A DNA stretch of 35,051 bases, taken from the NCBI GenBank assembly GCA_028712895.1, contig JAQTPL010000022.1, positions 1 through 35,051 of the forward strand. Direction: 5' to 3'. Source of the DNA: a bacterium (GTDB lineage: Bacteria > CAYTYR01 > UBA6262). Numbering within the stretch: position 1 is the stretch's first letter; each line of letters opens with the position of its first letter. Of this stretch, positions 8,881 through 15,123 are shown in pieces. The notes below the pieces were generated by a model that saw only the letters and a list, made by a program, of their open reading frames with translations, did no database searches and had not been told where the DNA came from. A program made the translations under genes and the position numbers.

Positions 8881-8957
8881 CTCACTCTAAACACATTAAA
8901 TTACAAATGACTATGGATATCCAACATTAGTGGTAGCCTCCATAAAACCTTAATTGG

Positions 8958-8986
8958 CTTATAGCACTTTTTAAGTTAATAATCAA
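8958..8986 (-). promoter_or_regulatory. Sigma-70-type promoter of operon A
   Basis: Minus strand: TTGATT (8981-8986), a 17-nt spacer, then TATAAG (8958-8963). The same hexamers and spacing, plus flanking CCC before the -35 and CCAATT after the -10, occur upstream of operon B at 11925-11953, which strongly supports it. The transcript would begin near 8951, about 130 nt before the ATG of the PHP-ATPase. Confidence 0.78.
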
Positions 8987-9020
8987 GGGAAAACCCAATA
9001 GATGTAAATAATCCGCTATT

Positions 9021-9096
9021 TCGGGCATTTCCGGGGATTGTATCATAAAATGATACCATATAGGGGGAAGCTGGTTCGGAGCGCAGGTAGCGGAAT
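9021..9096 (+). repeat. Cassette direct repeat R1 (~75 bp)
   Basis: First clear copy of a repeat also found at 11988-12060 and 14913-14989, all in the same orientation. Conserved blocks are GGGCATTTCCGGGG, then TTGTATCATAAAAT, then GATACCATATAGGGGGAAGC and TGGTTCGGAGCGC. In this copy GTATCAT-AAA-ATGATAC is a palindrome. It starts 27 nt beyond the stop of the ATPase gene of operon B and lies upstream of the operon A promoter, so it sits exactly at the junction between two operons. It holds no gene. Confidence 0.92.
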
Positions 9097-9123
9097 ATTG
9101 AAAGTGAGGGCCATTTTAAATGA

Positions 9124-10827
9124 CTATATGATTTTAAACAATTTATCCGATTGAGATAGAGTTAATATTTCGTATTGCTTAACATCTATATCATTTGGCA
9201 ATTTATCTTTTAAAACTGGCAAAACAAATTGGCAATTAATTTCACTTACTATCTCCGTTAAAAGGTTGCTTATTTGATTATCATGAATATTTTCTATCTG
9301 GTCTTGTAAAATGAAATGCAAACATTCAATACCCAATGAGTCTGCAAATTGAATATATGCTAAATCGAAAGCAGCGATTTGCCCTTTCTTTTTGCCTGTC
9401 CCCAAATTCCCGGCAAGACTACTAATATTTAATTCGTATCCCTTATCGTTTTTATCGGTGCTTAATACAAATTGTTCACCATACAATCTTAGTGATATTG
9501 TTGAAAAATACTTATTAAACTCAGCTACTCGCTCCTGAATCAAGGTGTCTTTAGAAAAAATGCCTTTATTAATCTCTTCTAGCTCCGCTTCAATTGATTT
9601 AACCTTATCTATGGAGCTCTCCCAGAGTCTTTTAAGCTCTTCTAAATTGCCCTTCTTTTCATATGCTCTATTAAGCTCGGAAATAATCTGTTGGAGCTCT
9701 TCTGCTACTTTAGTTTTAACCAGCCGAGCAGTGATGTTTTTCTCAGTGATTAACAGTTCACTTATTTTTCGTTTAATACCGTTTAAGGCTATCTCTAGTT
9801 CTGGCAATTCCTGAGTTATATATCTAATCTTTTCTTTAACCATTTGATTATGGAACGCCAGAGTTTCTTCGTAGGATTTTTGGATATCAGGCACTAACGA
9901 TTTTGCTTCTTTATATAGCCTGCTAATTTGCTGCGTATCAATCTTCGCTAAATCCTTTTCAAGATCATCCTTACTTTCAAGAATCAATTCCTTCCTCATT
10001 TCCAGCCGACTGAGTTCGGTGGAATGTTTATTTATATCAGATTTAGTTTGGTTCAATACAGATAGCTCTTGATTAAAGTTTTCATTTAGATTAAATTTAT
10101 TTTTCCTTTCTTCAAATTCTTCTATGCTCCGGTTAATAACCAATAACGATTGGTTAATTTGTGACAAGTTACTTTCTTTTCTTAGCCTTTTCTGTAAACC
10201 CTCTTCAATCTTTTTCAGAGAGATTAATTCTTGTTTCCTGTCTGATGAGTCCAAACTTATGCCAAGCCAAAACAAATACAAAGCTTCGTATTCTTCGGGT
10301 TTTGTTGTTGCATGAAGAACCTTAATGGTATGTAATAGCCTGTTTTTTTCATCCCTAATGTTTTTAGAAATAATTTGCCTAAATGAAGGCTTTTCATGCT
10401 CTGAATGAAAGATAAGCTCTTTCAATTTTCCTGTAAAATCCGCATCTTTTTTTAAGTTCTCACCATCAATTTCCTGTATCTTATGTTTCCTTTTAAGGAA
10501 ATTCCTCCTAATTACTATCTCAGTTGAATTTAAGTCTTCTAAAGATTCTTTAAGGATTAAAGTGATTAGAATATTTTTGTTTTTTAGAAATTGCTCTATT
10601 TGAGAATTGCTTTTGCTTTTAAACTCAGGGTCTTGATATATGTTCTTGCCATCGCCGCCAAGACAATAGTCAACCAGTCTGAGCACCGTTGTCTTGCCGA
10701 CATTATTCCCAGATTCTTTCTTATCAGCTGTTTTTGTTTCATCAATAATGAGATTTATTCCTTTATGAAAAGTAATTTTCCTGATTAATGTGCCATTATT
10801 TTCCATAATAAGGTCTTTTAAAAACAT
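9124..10827 (-). CDS. ABC-3C system ATPase component (DUF2326-like)
   Basis: A 567-residue SMC/RecF-like ATPase. Walker A is GNNVGKTT (residues 40-47) in a strand-loop-helix context, with LVDYCLGG after it, typical of DUF2326 proteins. The middle (about 190-420) is coiled coil rich in E, K, L and S. The C-terminal part contains NISSLAGNLGTGKKKGQIAAF and HFILQDQIENIHDNQ in the positions of the ABC signature and Walker B regions; the signature is unconventional, as in this family. The ATG at 10827 overlaps the end of the small upstream gene by 10 nt. In ABC-3C systems this ATPase is thought to sense foreign nucleic acid and license the effector. Confidence 0.86.
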   Translation of the reverse strand: MFLKDLIMENNGTLIRKITFHKGINLIIDETKTADKKESGNNVGKTTVLRLVDYCLGGDGKNIYQDPEFKSKSNSQIEQFLKNKNILITLILKESLEDLNSTEIVIRRNFLKRKHKIQEIDGENLKKDADFTGKLKELIFHSEHEKPSFRQIISKNIRDEKNRLLHTIKVLHATTKPEEYEALYLFWLGISLDSSDRKQELISLKKIEEGLQKRLRKESNLSQINQSLLVINRSIEEFEERKNKFNLNENFNQELSVLNQTKSDINKHSTELSRLEMRKELILESKDDLEKDLAKIDTQQISRLYKEAKSLVPDIQKSYEETLAFHNQMVKEKIRYITQELPELEIALNGIKRKISELLITEKNITARLVKTKVAEELQQIISELNRAYEKKGNLEELKRLWESSIDKVKSIEAELEEINKGIFSKDTLIQERVAEFNKYFSTISLRLYGEQFVLSTDKNDKGYELNISSLAGNLGTGKKKGQIAAFDLAYIQFADSLGIECLHFILQDQIENIHDNQISNLLTEIVSEINCQFVLPVLKDKLPNDIDVKQYEILTLSQSDKLFKII

Positions 10828-11051
10828 TTTACGATATCACCTTCTGCCGTATTGATAATTCCCAGCAAATAAAGCCAGTCTAATGTTAAAACAAATAAAT
10901 TCATCGAAACTCTTTTCTTCTCGTTCAATGATTGAAAAGCGTCAAATAATTCCACTTTGTCTTTAGGGGAATTTCTCAGTATTTCAATGACTTGAGCTCC
11001 TAAATAATAAATTTCTCGTTCCGGATTAATATCTTTGTTAATAATCATCAT
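10818..11051 (-). CDS. ABC-3C middle component
   Basis: A 77-residue, mostly helical protein with YYLGAQVIEILRNSPKDKVE followed by LTLDWLYLLGIIN. In three-component ABC systems a small protein of this size and shape sits between effector and ATPase genes, and this middle component is predicted to bridge the two. Its ATG overlaps the TGA of the effector gene (ATGA at 11051-11048) and its end overlaps the ATPase start, so all three are translationally coupled. The assignment relies on position, size and general sequence look; I cannot name the exact middle-component subtype. Confidence 0.78.
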   Translation of the reverse strand: MMIINKDINPEREIYYLGAQVIEILRNSPKDKVELFDAFQSLNEKKRVSMNLFVLTLDWLYLLGIINTAEGDIVKCF

Positions 11052-11860
11052 TTTGGCTCTTCCAATATTTTACATCTCATAAAAGCATCAACTAGGATTA
11101 TCGAAATCCCAAAATTTATGTCTTCTTCATAACTTTGGGAGCCCGCCCCAATTAATACTAGCAATTCATCTTCAACATCTTCAATGATATTGTCAGCATT
11201 TTGCCTGACAATATCCATCGGGCTTGCGGAATCTCCGACGTATTTACCCTTAATTTTAAGATACACTGTCCTAATATTCCTTAAAAGTTTATCCTTCTTG
11301 AATGACCCTTGTATTTCCAGCTCGTTATATAGTTCATTTATTTTCGAGTGAAATATTTTTTGTTCTTCAATCAAGACCTTATTTCTTTTAACTAAATTAT
11401 AAGTAATTTTATCATCAATATTAAATGCTGTGAAAGAGCCGCAACTTGGTTCAACACCTTCAAAGTCAATATTAGAAATAGCATCAATTGCAACCTTTAA
11501 TAATGAATGTTTTGTTATTAACTTATTATGCAATAATTTGCTTTCGTGATCTCTTTTCCACTCTTTAAGCATCGCGACTGGATATTTACTTTCATTTGCA
11601 ATGTTGTCAATGATGCTATGATGCTCATCACAAAGTAAAATTAAGTTATTAAAATGTCTTCTATCATCATCGGTCATGTTTGGATTATATCTAGGGCCTT
11701 TCTCACTAGCGGCCTCTATATGACATATTTTGCTGATTATTGTTTCGCCGTCTTTTGCAATAAGCGGTCGCGTACAATCCGGCTCAGCGCACTGATTACC
11801 ATGTAACGTATCAAGCCTTCGTAAAGTTCTTCGAGTATATTCTCTAGCTTTTTTGCCCAT
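11048..11860 (-). CDS. ABC-3C effector with N-terminal HNH nuclease domain
   Basis: A 270-residue protein. The N-terminus is an HNH/treble-clef nuclease: C24-x4-C29 (CAEPDC), the HIEA histidine at 47, NNLILL at 71-76 and C77-x2-H80-H81 (CDEHH). This gives zinc ligands plus catalytic histidine and asparagine. After about residue 100 comes a helical C-terminal half with no known catalytic motif; in this class it is the domain that couples the effector to the other two components. The expected role is DNA cleavage when the ATPase is triggered. It is the first gene of operon B. The ribosome site before its ATG is weak. Confidence 0.85.
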   Translation of the reverse strand: MGKKAREYTRRTLRRLDTLHGNQCAEPDCTRPLIAKDGETIISKICHIEAASEKGPRYNPNMTDDDRRHFNNLILLCDEHHSIIDNIANESKYPVAMLKEWKRDHESKLLHNKLITKHSLLKVAIDAISNIDFEGVEPSCGSFTAFNIDDKITYNLVKRNKVLIEEQKIFHSKINELYNELEIQGSFKKDKLLRNIRTVYLKIKGKYVGDSASPMDIVRQNADNIIEDVEDELLVLIGAGSQSYEEDINFGISIILVDAFMRCKILEEPK

Positions 11861-11903
11861 AAGGTAATTATCATCCGATACTAAATATTTAAATCATTTA
11901 ATT

Positions 11904-11937
11904 AAAGTGATACCCATAAATTGGCTTATATCACTTT
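11904..11937. promoter_or_regulatory. Possible operator: 9-bp inverted repeat over the operon B start site
   Basis: AAAGTGATA (11904-11912) and TATCACTTT (11929-11937) are perfect 9-bp arms 16 nt apart. Together they cover most of the -10 box and the predicted transcription start of operon B. A dimeric repressor bound here would block transcription. No regulator gene is visible in the cassette, so the protein involved is unknown. Confidence 0.5.
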
Positions 11938-11953
11938 TTTTGATATGAATCAA
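11925..11953 (-). promoter_or_regulatory. Sigma-70-type promoter of operon B
   Basis: Minus strand: TTGATT (11948-11953), 17-nt spacer, TATAAG (11925-11930). Hexamers and spacing are identical to the operon A promoter, while the spacers differ in sequence, which argues for selection on the promoter elements. Transcription would start near 11918, about 58 nt before the HNH effector ATG. Confidence 0.78.
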
Positions 11954-11987
11954 GGGATTTATCTATCAAAGGGGAATATGCATAATT

Positions 11988-12060
11988 TCGGGCATTTCCG
12001 GGGCTTGTATCATAAAATAGATACCATATAGGGGGAAGCTGGTTCGGAGCGCCGATAGCG
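11988..12060 (+). repeat. Cassette direct repeat R2 (~73 bp)
   Basis: Same blocks as R1, with GATACCATATAGGGGGAAGC and TGGTTCGGAGCGC identical. Differences are small (GCTTGT for GATTGT, one inserted A before GATACC, CCGATAGCG at the end). It lies 37 nt beyond the stop of the last gene of operon C and upstream of the operon B promoter. This copy has lost the perfect palindrome of R1. Confidence 0.92.
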
Positions 12061-12097
12061 AAAGCGGACTCTAACTATTTTTGCTGAGGAATAGATA

Positions 12098-12331
12098 TTA
12101 CTTCTTTTCAGAAGGTTTGTTTCCAGGAGGAGCAATTGGTGTCGTAATTACCGCTGGTGTCGGTATACCTTTCCTGATATCAGTTTTTGGCTCAATCGCG
12201 GCACTCGAAACAATAATATTTGAAGCTTTGGGCATTACGATGCCATTTTTAAGTTCCACCTGTTTATTATTTAAGATTGGATTTGTTGTTACTTTGGGGG
12301 TCACTATACCCGCAGTTTTCTTGATCGCCAT
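12098..12331 (-). CDS. Small proline-rich protein, last gene of the ubiquitin-like operon
   Basis: A 77-residue protein rich in P, T, I and K, with a loosely repeated pattern (GIVTPKV, GIVMPKA, GIPTPAV). No hydrophobic segment or known domain. It is supported as a real gene by a strong ribosome site: AAGGAG at 12339-12344, 7 nt before the ATG. Its first 65 nt overlap the 3' end of the upstream membrane-protein gene in another frame. The low-complexity sequence suggests a disordered partner or adaptor. An open frame on the opposite strand covers the same stretch and I take it as the shadow. Function unknown. Confidence 0.62.
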   Translation of the reverse strand: MAIKKTAGIVTPKVTTNPILNNKQVELKNGIVMPKASNIIVSSAAIEPKTDIRKGIPTPAVITTPIAPPGNKPSEKK

Positions 12332-12785
12332 TTGAGTGCTCCTTTATAGAAGAATAGTTAAAAGCCGAAAACCAAATAATAAAACCTAGCCCAACAGCAA
12401 AAATAATATAAGATGCCATGTTCAAATGAAGCGTAAGAGTATCAACTTTATTTGGATGATTAGAGGACTCATTATTATTAAATGCTTTATCAATTATTTC
12501 AATTTTCTTTAAGCAATTATGTTGGCTCGATAAGAACGAAGCAAGTGTTATAAGAATGCTTAGGCCGAACATAGCCCATGCTGTGAATAACAGCCATTTA
12601 GCGTTTCCTGTCGTTGGAACAATATCCTTTATGAATGTTATTGAAATAGCAAATGCTCCAGCTGAAAGAGTTAATATAGTTTTATCGAATGATAGAGATC
12701 CCTGAGTAAGCGAATTGGTAAAAAGTTCTCTCTCTTTTAAATATAACTCTTGACGATTACCATTATTTTTTATTGGTTGATTCAT
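12267..12785 (-). CDS. Three-TM membrane protein of the ubiquitin-like operon, putative effector
   Basis: A 172-residue protein starting at ATG 12785 (MNQPIKNNGN), 5 nt after the E1 stop, with AGGAG inside the end of the E1 gene. A longer frame starting at 12845 lies inside the E1 gene and is unlikely. A charged N-terminus is followed by SLSFDKTILTLSAGAFAIS leading into TM1 (about 34-52), TM2 (64-87, WLLFTAWAMFGLSILITL) and TM3 (122-141, YIIFAVGLGFIIWFSAF), with a polar, Asn/Ser-rich tail. The layout recalls SLATT-like small-TM effectors that accompany bacterial immune systems, but I cannot confirm the family. Co-directional tight packing ties it to the conjugation genes. Confidence 0.75.
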   Translation of the reverse strand: MNQPIKNNGNRQELYLKERELFTNSLTQGSLSFDKTILTLSAGAFAISITFIKDIVPTTGNAKWLLFTAWAMFGLSILITLASFLSSQHNCLKKIEIIDKAFNNNESSNHPNKVDTLTLHLNMASYIIFAVGLGFIIWFSAFNYSSIKEHSNGDQENCGYSDPQSNNKSNLK

Positions 12786-12790
12786 ATTAT

Positions 12791-13612
12791 CTATAATCTC
12801 CTGTAACCCGGATCCCCTGTTTGTTCTAAGGGGAAATGCGTACATTTACGAACTTTTAAATGTTCAAGGCGCACATGAGGGATTATGGTTCCATCATTTC
12901 CCCTATATGACATATATGCTATAACCGGTGAGGTTTTTGTCCACCCCGTCAAAATGTCTATTGCAAAACCAACGGCGGTAGAAGCTAATACACCGTTAGC
13001 CCATACTACCTGGGGTCGCCCACCTGCTGCACCATAATTAGAAGCTTCACGTGCAAGATTAGCCTCACTTAAAAAATTAATACATCTCATACATGGTCCA
13101 CCAGGCATGGATACAATAACTTGGCCTGCCATCCCAAAACAGTTATCCCTATCTTTTGATTCATGGACATCCATGCCGATGTCAATATAAGGTATAAGAT
13201 ATCGCCTTGCAAAATCTTCAATTTCTCTCCGTTGCGCAAATGTGTCAACACACCCAAATATAATATCACACGCTCTTAGTGGTGCAGATCTAGTCTGCCA
13301 TTTGGCCTTGTAAGACTCTATATGAGCGCTATGTTCCAAACCCAGAATCACTCTTCTAGCGACATTTATCTTTGGCATTCTTTTCTTAGCATCGTTTTCG
13401 GTCGCTCCAACTAAACGGTTGAGATTTACGTGTTTTACAATATCGGGATCGAAAAGGATGTAGTTTTCAAATCCAATATGGGATAATTGCTGGACTGTAT
13501 GAGAGCCACCTCCGCCCAGTCCTAATACCCCAACTGTGCATTTCTCTATTATGCTCTGAGCTTCCTTGCCTAGGAATGATTGCCTTGAATAACGGCCAAC
13601 GCTCATAATCAT
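12791..13612 (-). CDS. E1/ThiF-like adenylyltransferase (BilD-like)
   Basis: A 273-residue product. The ATP-binding loop is GLGGGGS at residues 31-37 of the Rossmann fold; further on is DPDIVKHVNLNRLVG, the usual acidic-strand plus N-x-N-R motif of ThiF/MoeB/E1 enzymes. A CMRC motif gives one zinc-type cysteine pair. E1-like enzymes adenylate the C-terminus of a ubiquitin-like protein and pass it on as a thioester. Cysteines outside the pair (for example in DNCFG) could be the acceptor, but this cannot be decided here. The start is ATG 13612, in an ATGA overlap with the JAB gene stop; a TTG at 13618 is the alternative. Confidence 0.88.
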   Translation of the reverse strand: MIMSVGRYSRQSFLGKEAQSIIEKCTVGVLGLGGGGSHTVQQLSHIGFENYILFDPDIVKHVNLNRLVGATENDAKKRMPKINVARRVILGLEHSAHIESYKAKWQTRSAPLRACDIIFGCVDTFAQRREIEDFARRYLIPYIDIGMDVHESKDRDNCFGMAGQVIVSMPGGPCMRCINFLSEANLAREASNYGAAGGRPQVVWANGVLASTAVGFAIDILTGWTKTSPVIAYMSYRGNDGTIIPHVRLEHLKVRKCTHFPLEQTGDPGYRRL

Positions 13613-14109
13613 CGCCAACTAAAAAATTGCATTGGCCAACCTACAATTGAAATTCTAGCTGCAGAAGTTGGAACTCTTTTTTTAGGTAGCCAAATCTTTG
13701 CGGCGCAATTATTTTTATTAAATACCAATGCGCCGTGAGCAAGCCCAGGTGCGACTGCTTGGAGGCTTGGTATAAGGCGAGCAATTTCCCTTAGGTCTAT
13801 ACTGCTAAACGCTGGTATTGCCCCATATTCATGTAAATGTACATGGAACACCCCGAGAGAATCGGTTAATGATATCTGCATTACTTGCCTTATTGCGTCG
13901 GAATTTATGCACGCTCCAACCCGAGGATTATTGATATAGTTATTATCAGCCACAGACTGATATTTTGATATTAAGATTAGTGCCGTTTTGGTAATAGTCA
14001 ACTTCCCTAATATAAAACCAATTCTTTCTGCAGCATAGGCATGCGGCCGCATCAAGTCCTTAATGATAGTATTTAAAATAACTTTTGGTATTCTAATATT
14101 AATATTCAT
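13609..14109 (-). CDS. JAB/JAMM-family peptidase (BilC-like)
   Basis: A 166-residue protein with the JAMM metalloprotease pattern: E29 in AERIGFILGK, the histidine cluster HVHLH at 89-93, and S102-x2-D105 (SSID). The histidine-to-aspartate spacing is one or more residues longer than the usual HxHx10D. JAB peptidases in bacterial ubiquitin-like operons remove the Ubl from targets or trim its C-terminus. I use ATG 14109 (MNINIRIPKV) because it forms an ATGA overlap with the E2 stop; the open frame reaches 14190 inside the E2 gene. Order in the operon is Ubl, E2, JAB, E1, the same as bilABCD. Confidence 0.85.
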   Translation of the reverse strand: MNINIRIPKVILNTIIKDLMRPHAYAAERIGFILGKLTITKTALILISKYQSVADNNYINNPRVGACINSDAIRQVMQISLTDSLGVFHVHLHEYGAIPAFSSIDLREIARLIPSLQAVAPGLAHGALVFNKNNCAAKIWLPKKRVPTSAARISIVGWPMQFFSWR

Positions 14110-14444
14110 CGAAGAGCCGCCAAATGAGCTGAGACCATCTGTGCCAGGCGCAATCCTGGTCTTATAACTTTCCATGAATAAGCATGCCATGTTTTGTCAA
14201 GAATACGCACATCCTGACCGTTCCAGTTAAGAGTTTTAGGCGATTTCACCTTTTGTGCGAAAAAGAGGCGTGATGGATATCCATCACGTTGAACCGGACA
14301 AAGAATTACATCAACAATTGCTGGATCGCAATTTGGTGGCATTGCTAACTTAGGGATTAACAGATATTCAATTCCCCCTTCTTCGGCAAGCATTACATCT
14401 GGGGATAGTTTTTTCAACTCTGAAATCTGATCTTCCGGAAACAT
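14106..14444 (-). CDS. E2-like protein of the prokaryotic E2 family E type (BilB-like)
   Basis: A 112-residue protein. The central stretch AMPPNCDPAIVDVILCPV and the GYPSRLFFA motif, followed by the C-terminal WHAYSWKVIRPGLR and a closing helix, follow the layout of prokaryotic E2 family E (the fold has a YP turn and an RPG/WRP-like C-terminal motif). Two cysteines are candidates for the thioester site, C39 (NCD) and C49 (ILC); which is used cannot be told. AGGAG lies 5-6 nt before the ATG, inside the end of the Ubl gene, and the stop overlaps the JAB start. Its likely job is to take the Ubl from E1 and transfer it to target lysines. Confidence 0.8.
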   Translation of the reverse strand: MFPEDQISELKKLSPDVMLAEEGGIEYLLIPKLAMPPNCDPAIVDVILCPVQRDGYPSRLFFAQKVKSPKTLNWNGQDVRILDKTWHAYSWKVIRPGLRLAQMVSAHLAALR

Positions 14445-14452
14445 CTCTACTC

Positions 14453-14698
14453 CTATGAAGCACTGCTGTCTTTCGGATGGCTGACAAATATTTCCCCACC
14501 TTTAATAGTCACGGCTCCGTTGTCAGCTATGGGTGTTAGAACCCCATTAATAACTTGTTCCAGGTCATCAGTAGGTGAAACTCCACCCACAGTTTTTATT
14601 TCCGAAACAGTTTGGTGGCCACGATGTATTTGCTTAGGAACTCCGTTAACAGTTATGCTTACAAACTCGCCAGTCTGAGGGTGCTCTTTTTTTTCCAT
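14453..14698 (-). CDS. Ubiquitin-like modifier, single multiubiquitin-type domain (BilA-like)
   Basis: An 81-residue protein. VSITVNGVPKQIHRGHQTV is the first beta-hairpin and helix start of the multiubiquitin-type domain, and AVTIKGGEIFVSHP is its last strand. It therefore has one beta-grasp domain, whereas described BilA proteins have two in tandem. The C-terminus is SHPKDSSAS and lacks a terminal Gly-Gly, so conjugation would need trimming, another C-terminal residue, or a non-covalent role. I chose ATG 14698 because AGGAGG sits 6 nt upstream (14705-14710); an in-frame ATG at 14734 is less well placed. First gene of operon C. Confidence 0.83.
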   Translation of the reverse strand: MEKKEHPQTGEFVSITVNGVPKQIHRGHQTVSEIKTVGGVSPTDDLEQVINGVLTPIADNGAVTIKGGEIFVSHPKDSSAS

Positions 14699-14736
14699 TA
14701 AATGCCTCCTAGGTCTAGATTGAATATCTTCCATAT

Positions 14737-14765
14737 AAACGAAACCCAAGCTCAGAGGCTTGGGC
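14737..14765 (-). terminator. Terminator-like hairpin in the leader of operon C
   Basis: On the minus strand CCCAAGC and GCTTGGG pair over 7 bp with a 6-nt loop, followed by TTTCGTTT. It lies after the operon C promoter and about 40 nt before the Ubl ATG, the same placement as the hairpin of operon A. It may attenuate the operon or insulate it from read-through. The T-run is interrupted, so strength is uncertain. Confidence 0.58.
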
Positions 14766-14841
14766 TAGTCAAACAATATCAATTGCTGCAACAATTTTAA
14801 CTGCTCATTATATTACGAATTAAGACCTCTTCCTATTTTAT

Positions 14842-14870
14842 CTTGTACTCTTTTTGCTGTAAAAAGTCAA
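14842..14870 (-). promoter_or_regulatory. Sigma-70-type promoter of operon C
   Basis: Minus strand: TTGACT (14865-14870), 17-nt spacer, TACAAG (14842-14847). The layout matches the promoters of operons A and B (TTGAyT-N17-TAyAAG). The leader from the predicted start (near 14835) to the Ubl ATG is about 135 nt. The -10 box is weaker than in A and B; an overlapping ATAAAAT just downstream is an alternative. Confidence 0.62.
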
Positions 14871-14912
14871 GCAAATAATGAGAAGGCTAAAAGGGTGGAA
14901 TATAGTCTGTTT

Positions 14913-14989
14913 TTGGGCATTTCCGGGGCTTGTATAATAAAATAGATACCATATAGGGGGAAGCTGGTTCGGAGCGCAGGTAGCGGAAT
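14913..14989 (+). repeat. Cassette direct repeat R3 (~77 bp)
   Basis: Same repeat as R1 and R2, with the ATACCATATAGGGGGAAGCT block and GGTTCGGAGCGCAGGTAGCG shared with R1. It differs by TATAATAA for TATCATAA. It lies about 43 nt upstream of the operon C promoter. Beyond it there is no fourth operon but a hairpin-rich stretch and then the right inverted repeat, so R3 may mark the edge of the cassette array. Confidence 0.92.
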
Positions 14990-15123
14990 ACGCCGAAGTG
15001 TAACGTAGGCGGATGAAGCCCGAGCACCGAAACGGCTTGGGTGGGCGGGGCGTGAGGCGTACCACGCTGAAAGCGTGGCGCGGACGAATCCCGAGCTGTC
15101 TGCCGGGGAAAGGCAGGCAATCC
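14990..15123. repeat. Hairpin-rich non-coding stretch between R3 and the right inverted repeat
   Basis: A GC-rich segment with several short palindromes. The clearest is CCACGCT-GAA-AGCGTGG at 15062-15078; a CTGCCGGGGAAAGGCAG-type hairpin follows near 15098. Overlapping open frames in three registers on the minus strand cover it and the neighbouring repeats but have no ribosome sites or protein-like composition, so I see no gene here. The left end of the island lacks an equivalent full-length segment. Confidence 0.6.

Noticed and set aside
8911-8943. Ten-codon leader peptide before operon A
   Set aside because: The frame starts too near the predicted transcript start and has no convincing ribosome site; kept only as a remark in the leader finding.
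12081-12335. Plus-strand hydrophobic open frame of 84 codons
   Set aside because: Antisense to the proline-rich gene, which has a strong ribosome site and fits the operon. The hydrophobic look comes from the complementary codons.
757-14749. Prophage or conjugative element
   Set aside because: No capsid, terminase, portal, relaxase or replication gene is present; all genes are defence-like.
9021-14989. Integron attC sites or CRISPR repeats
   Set aside because: The repeats lack GTTRRRY/RYYYAAC core sites and are kilobases apart with whole operons between them, so neither class fits.
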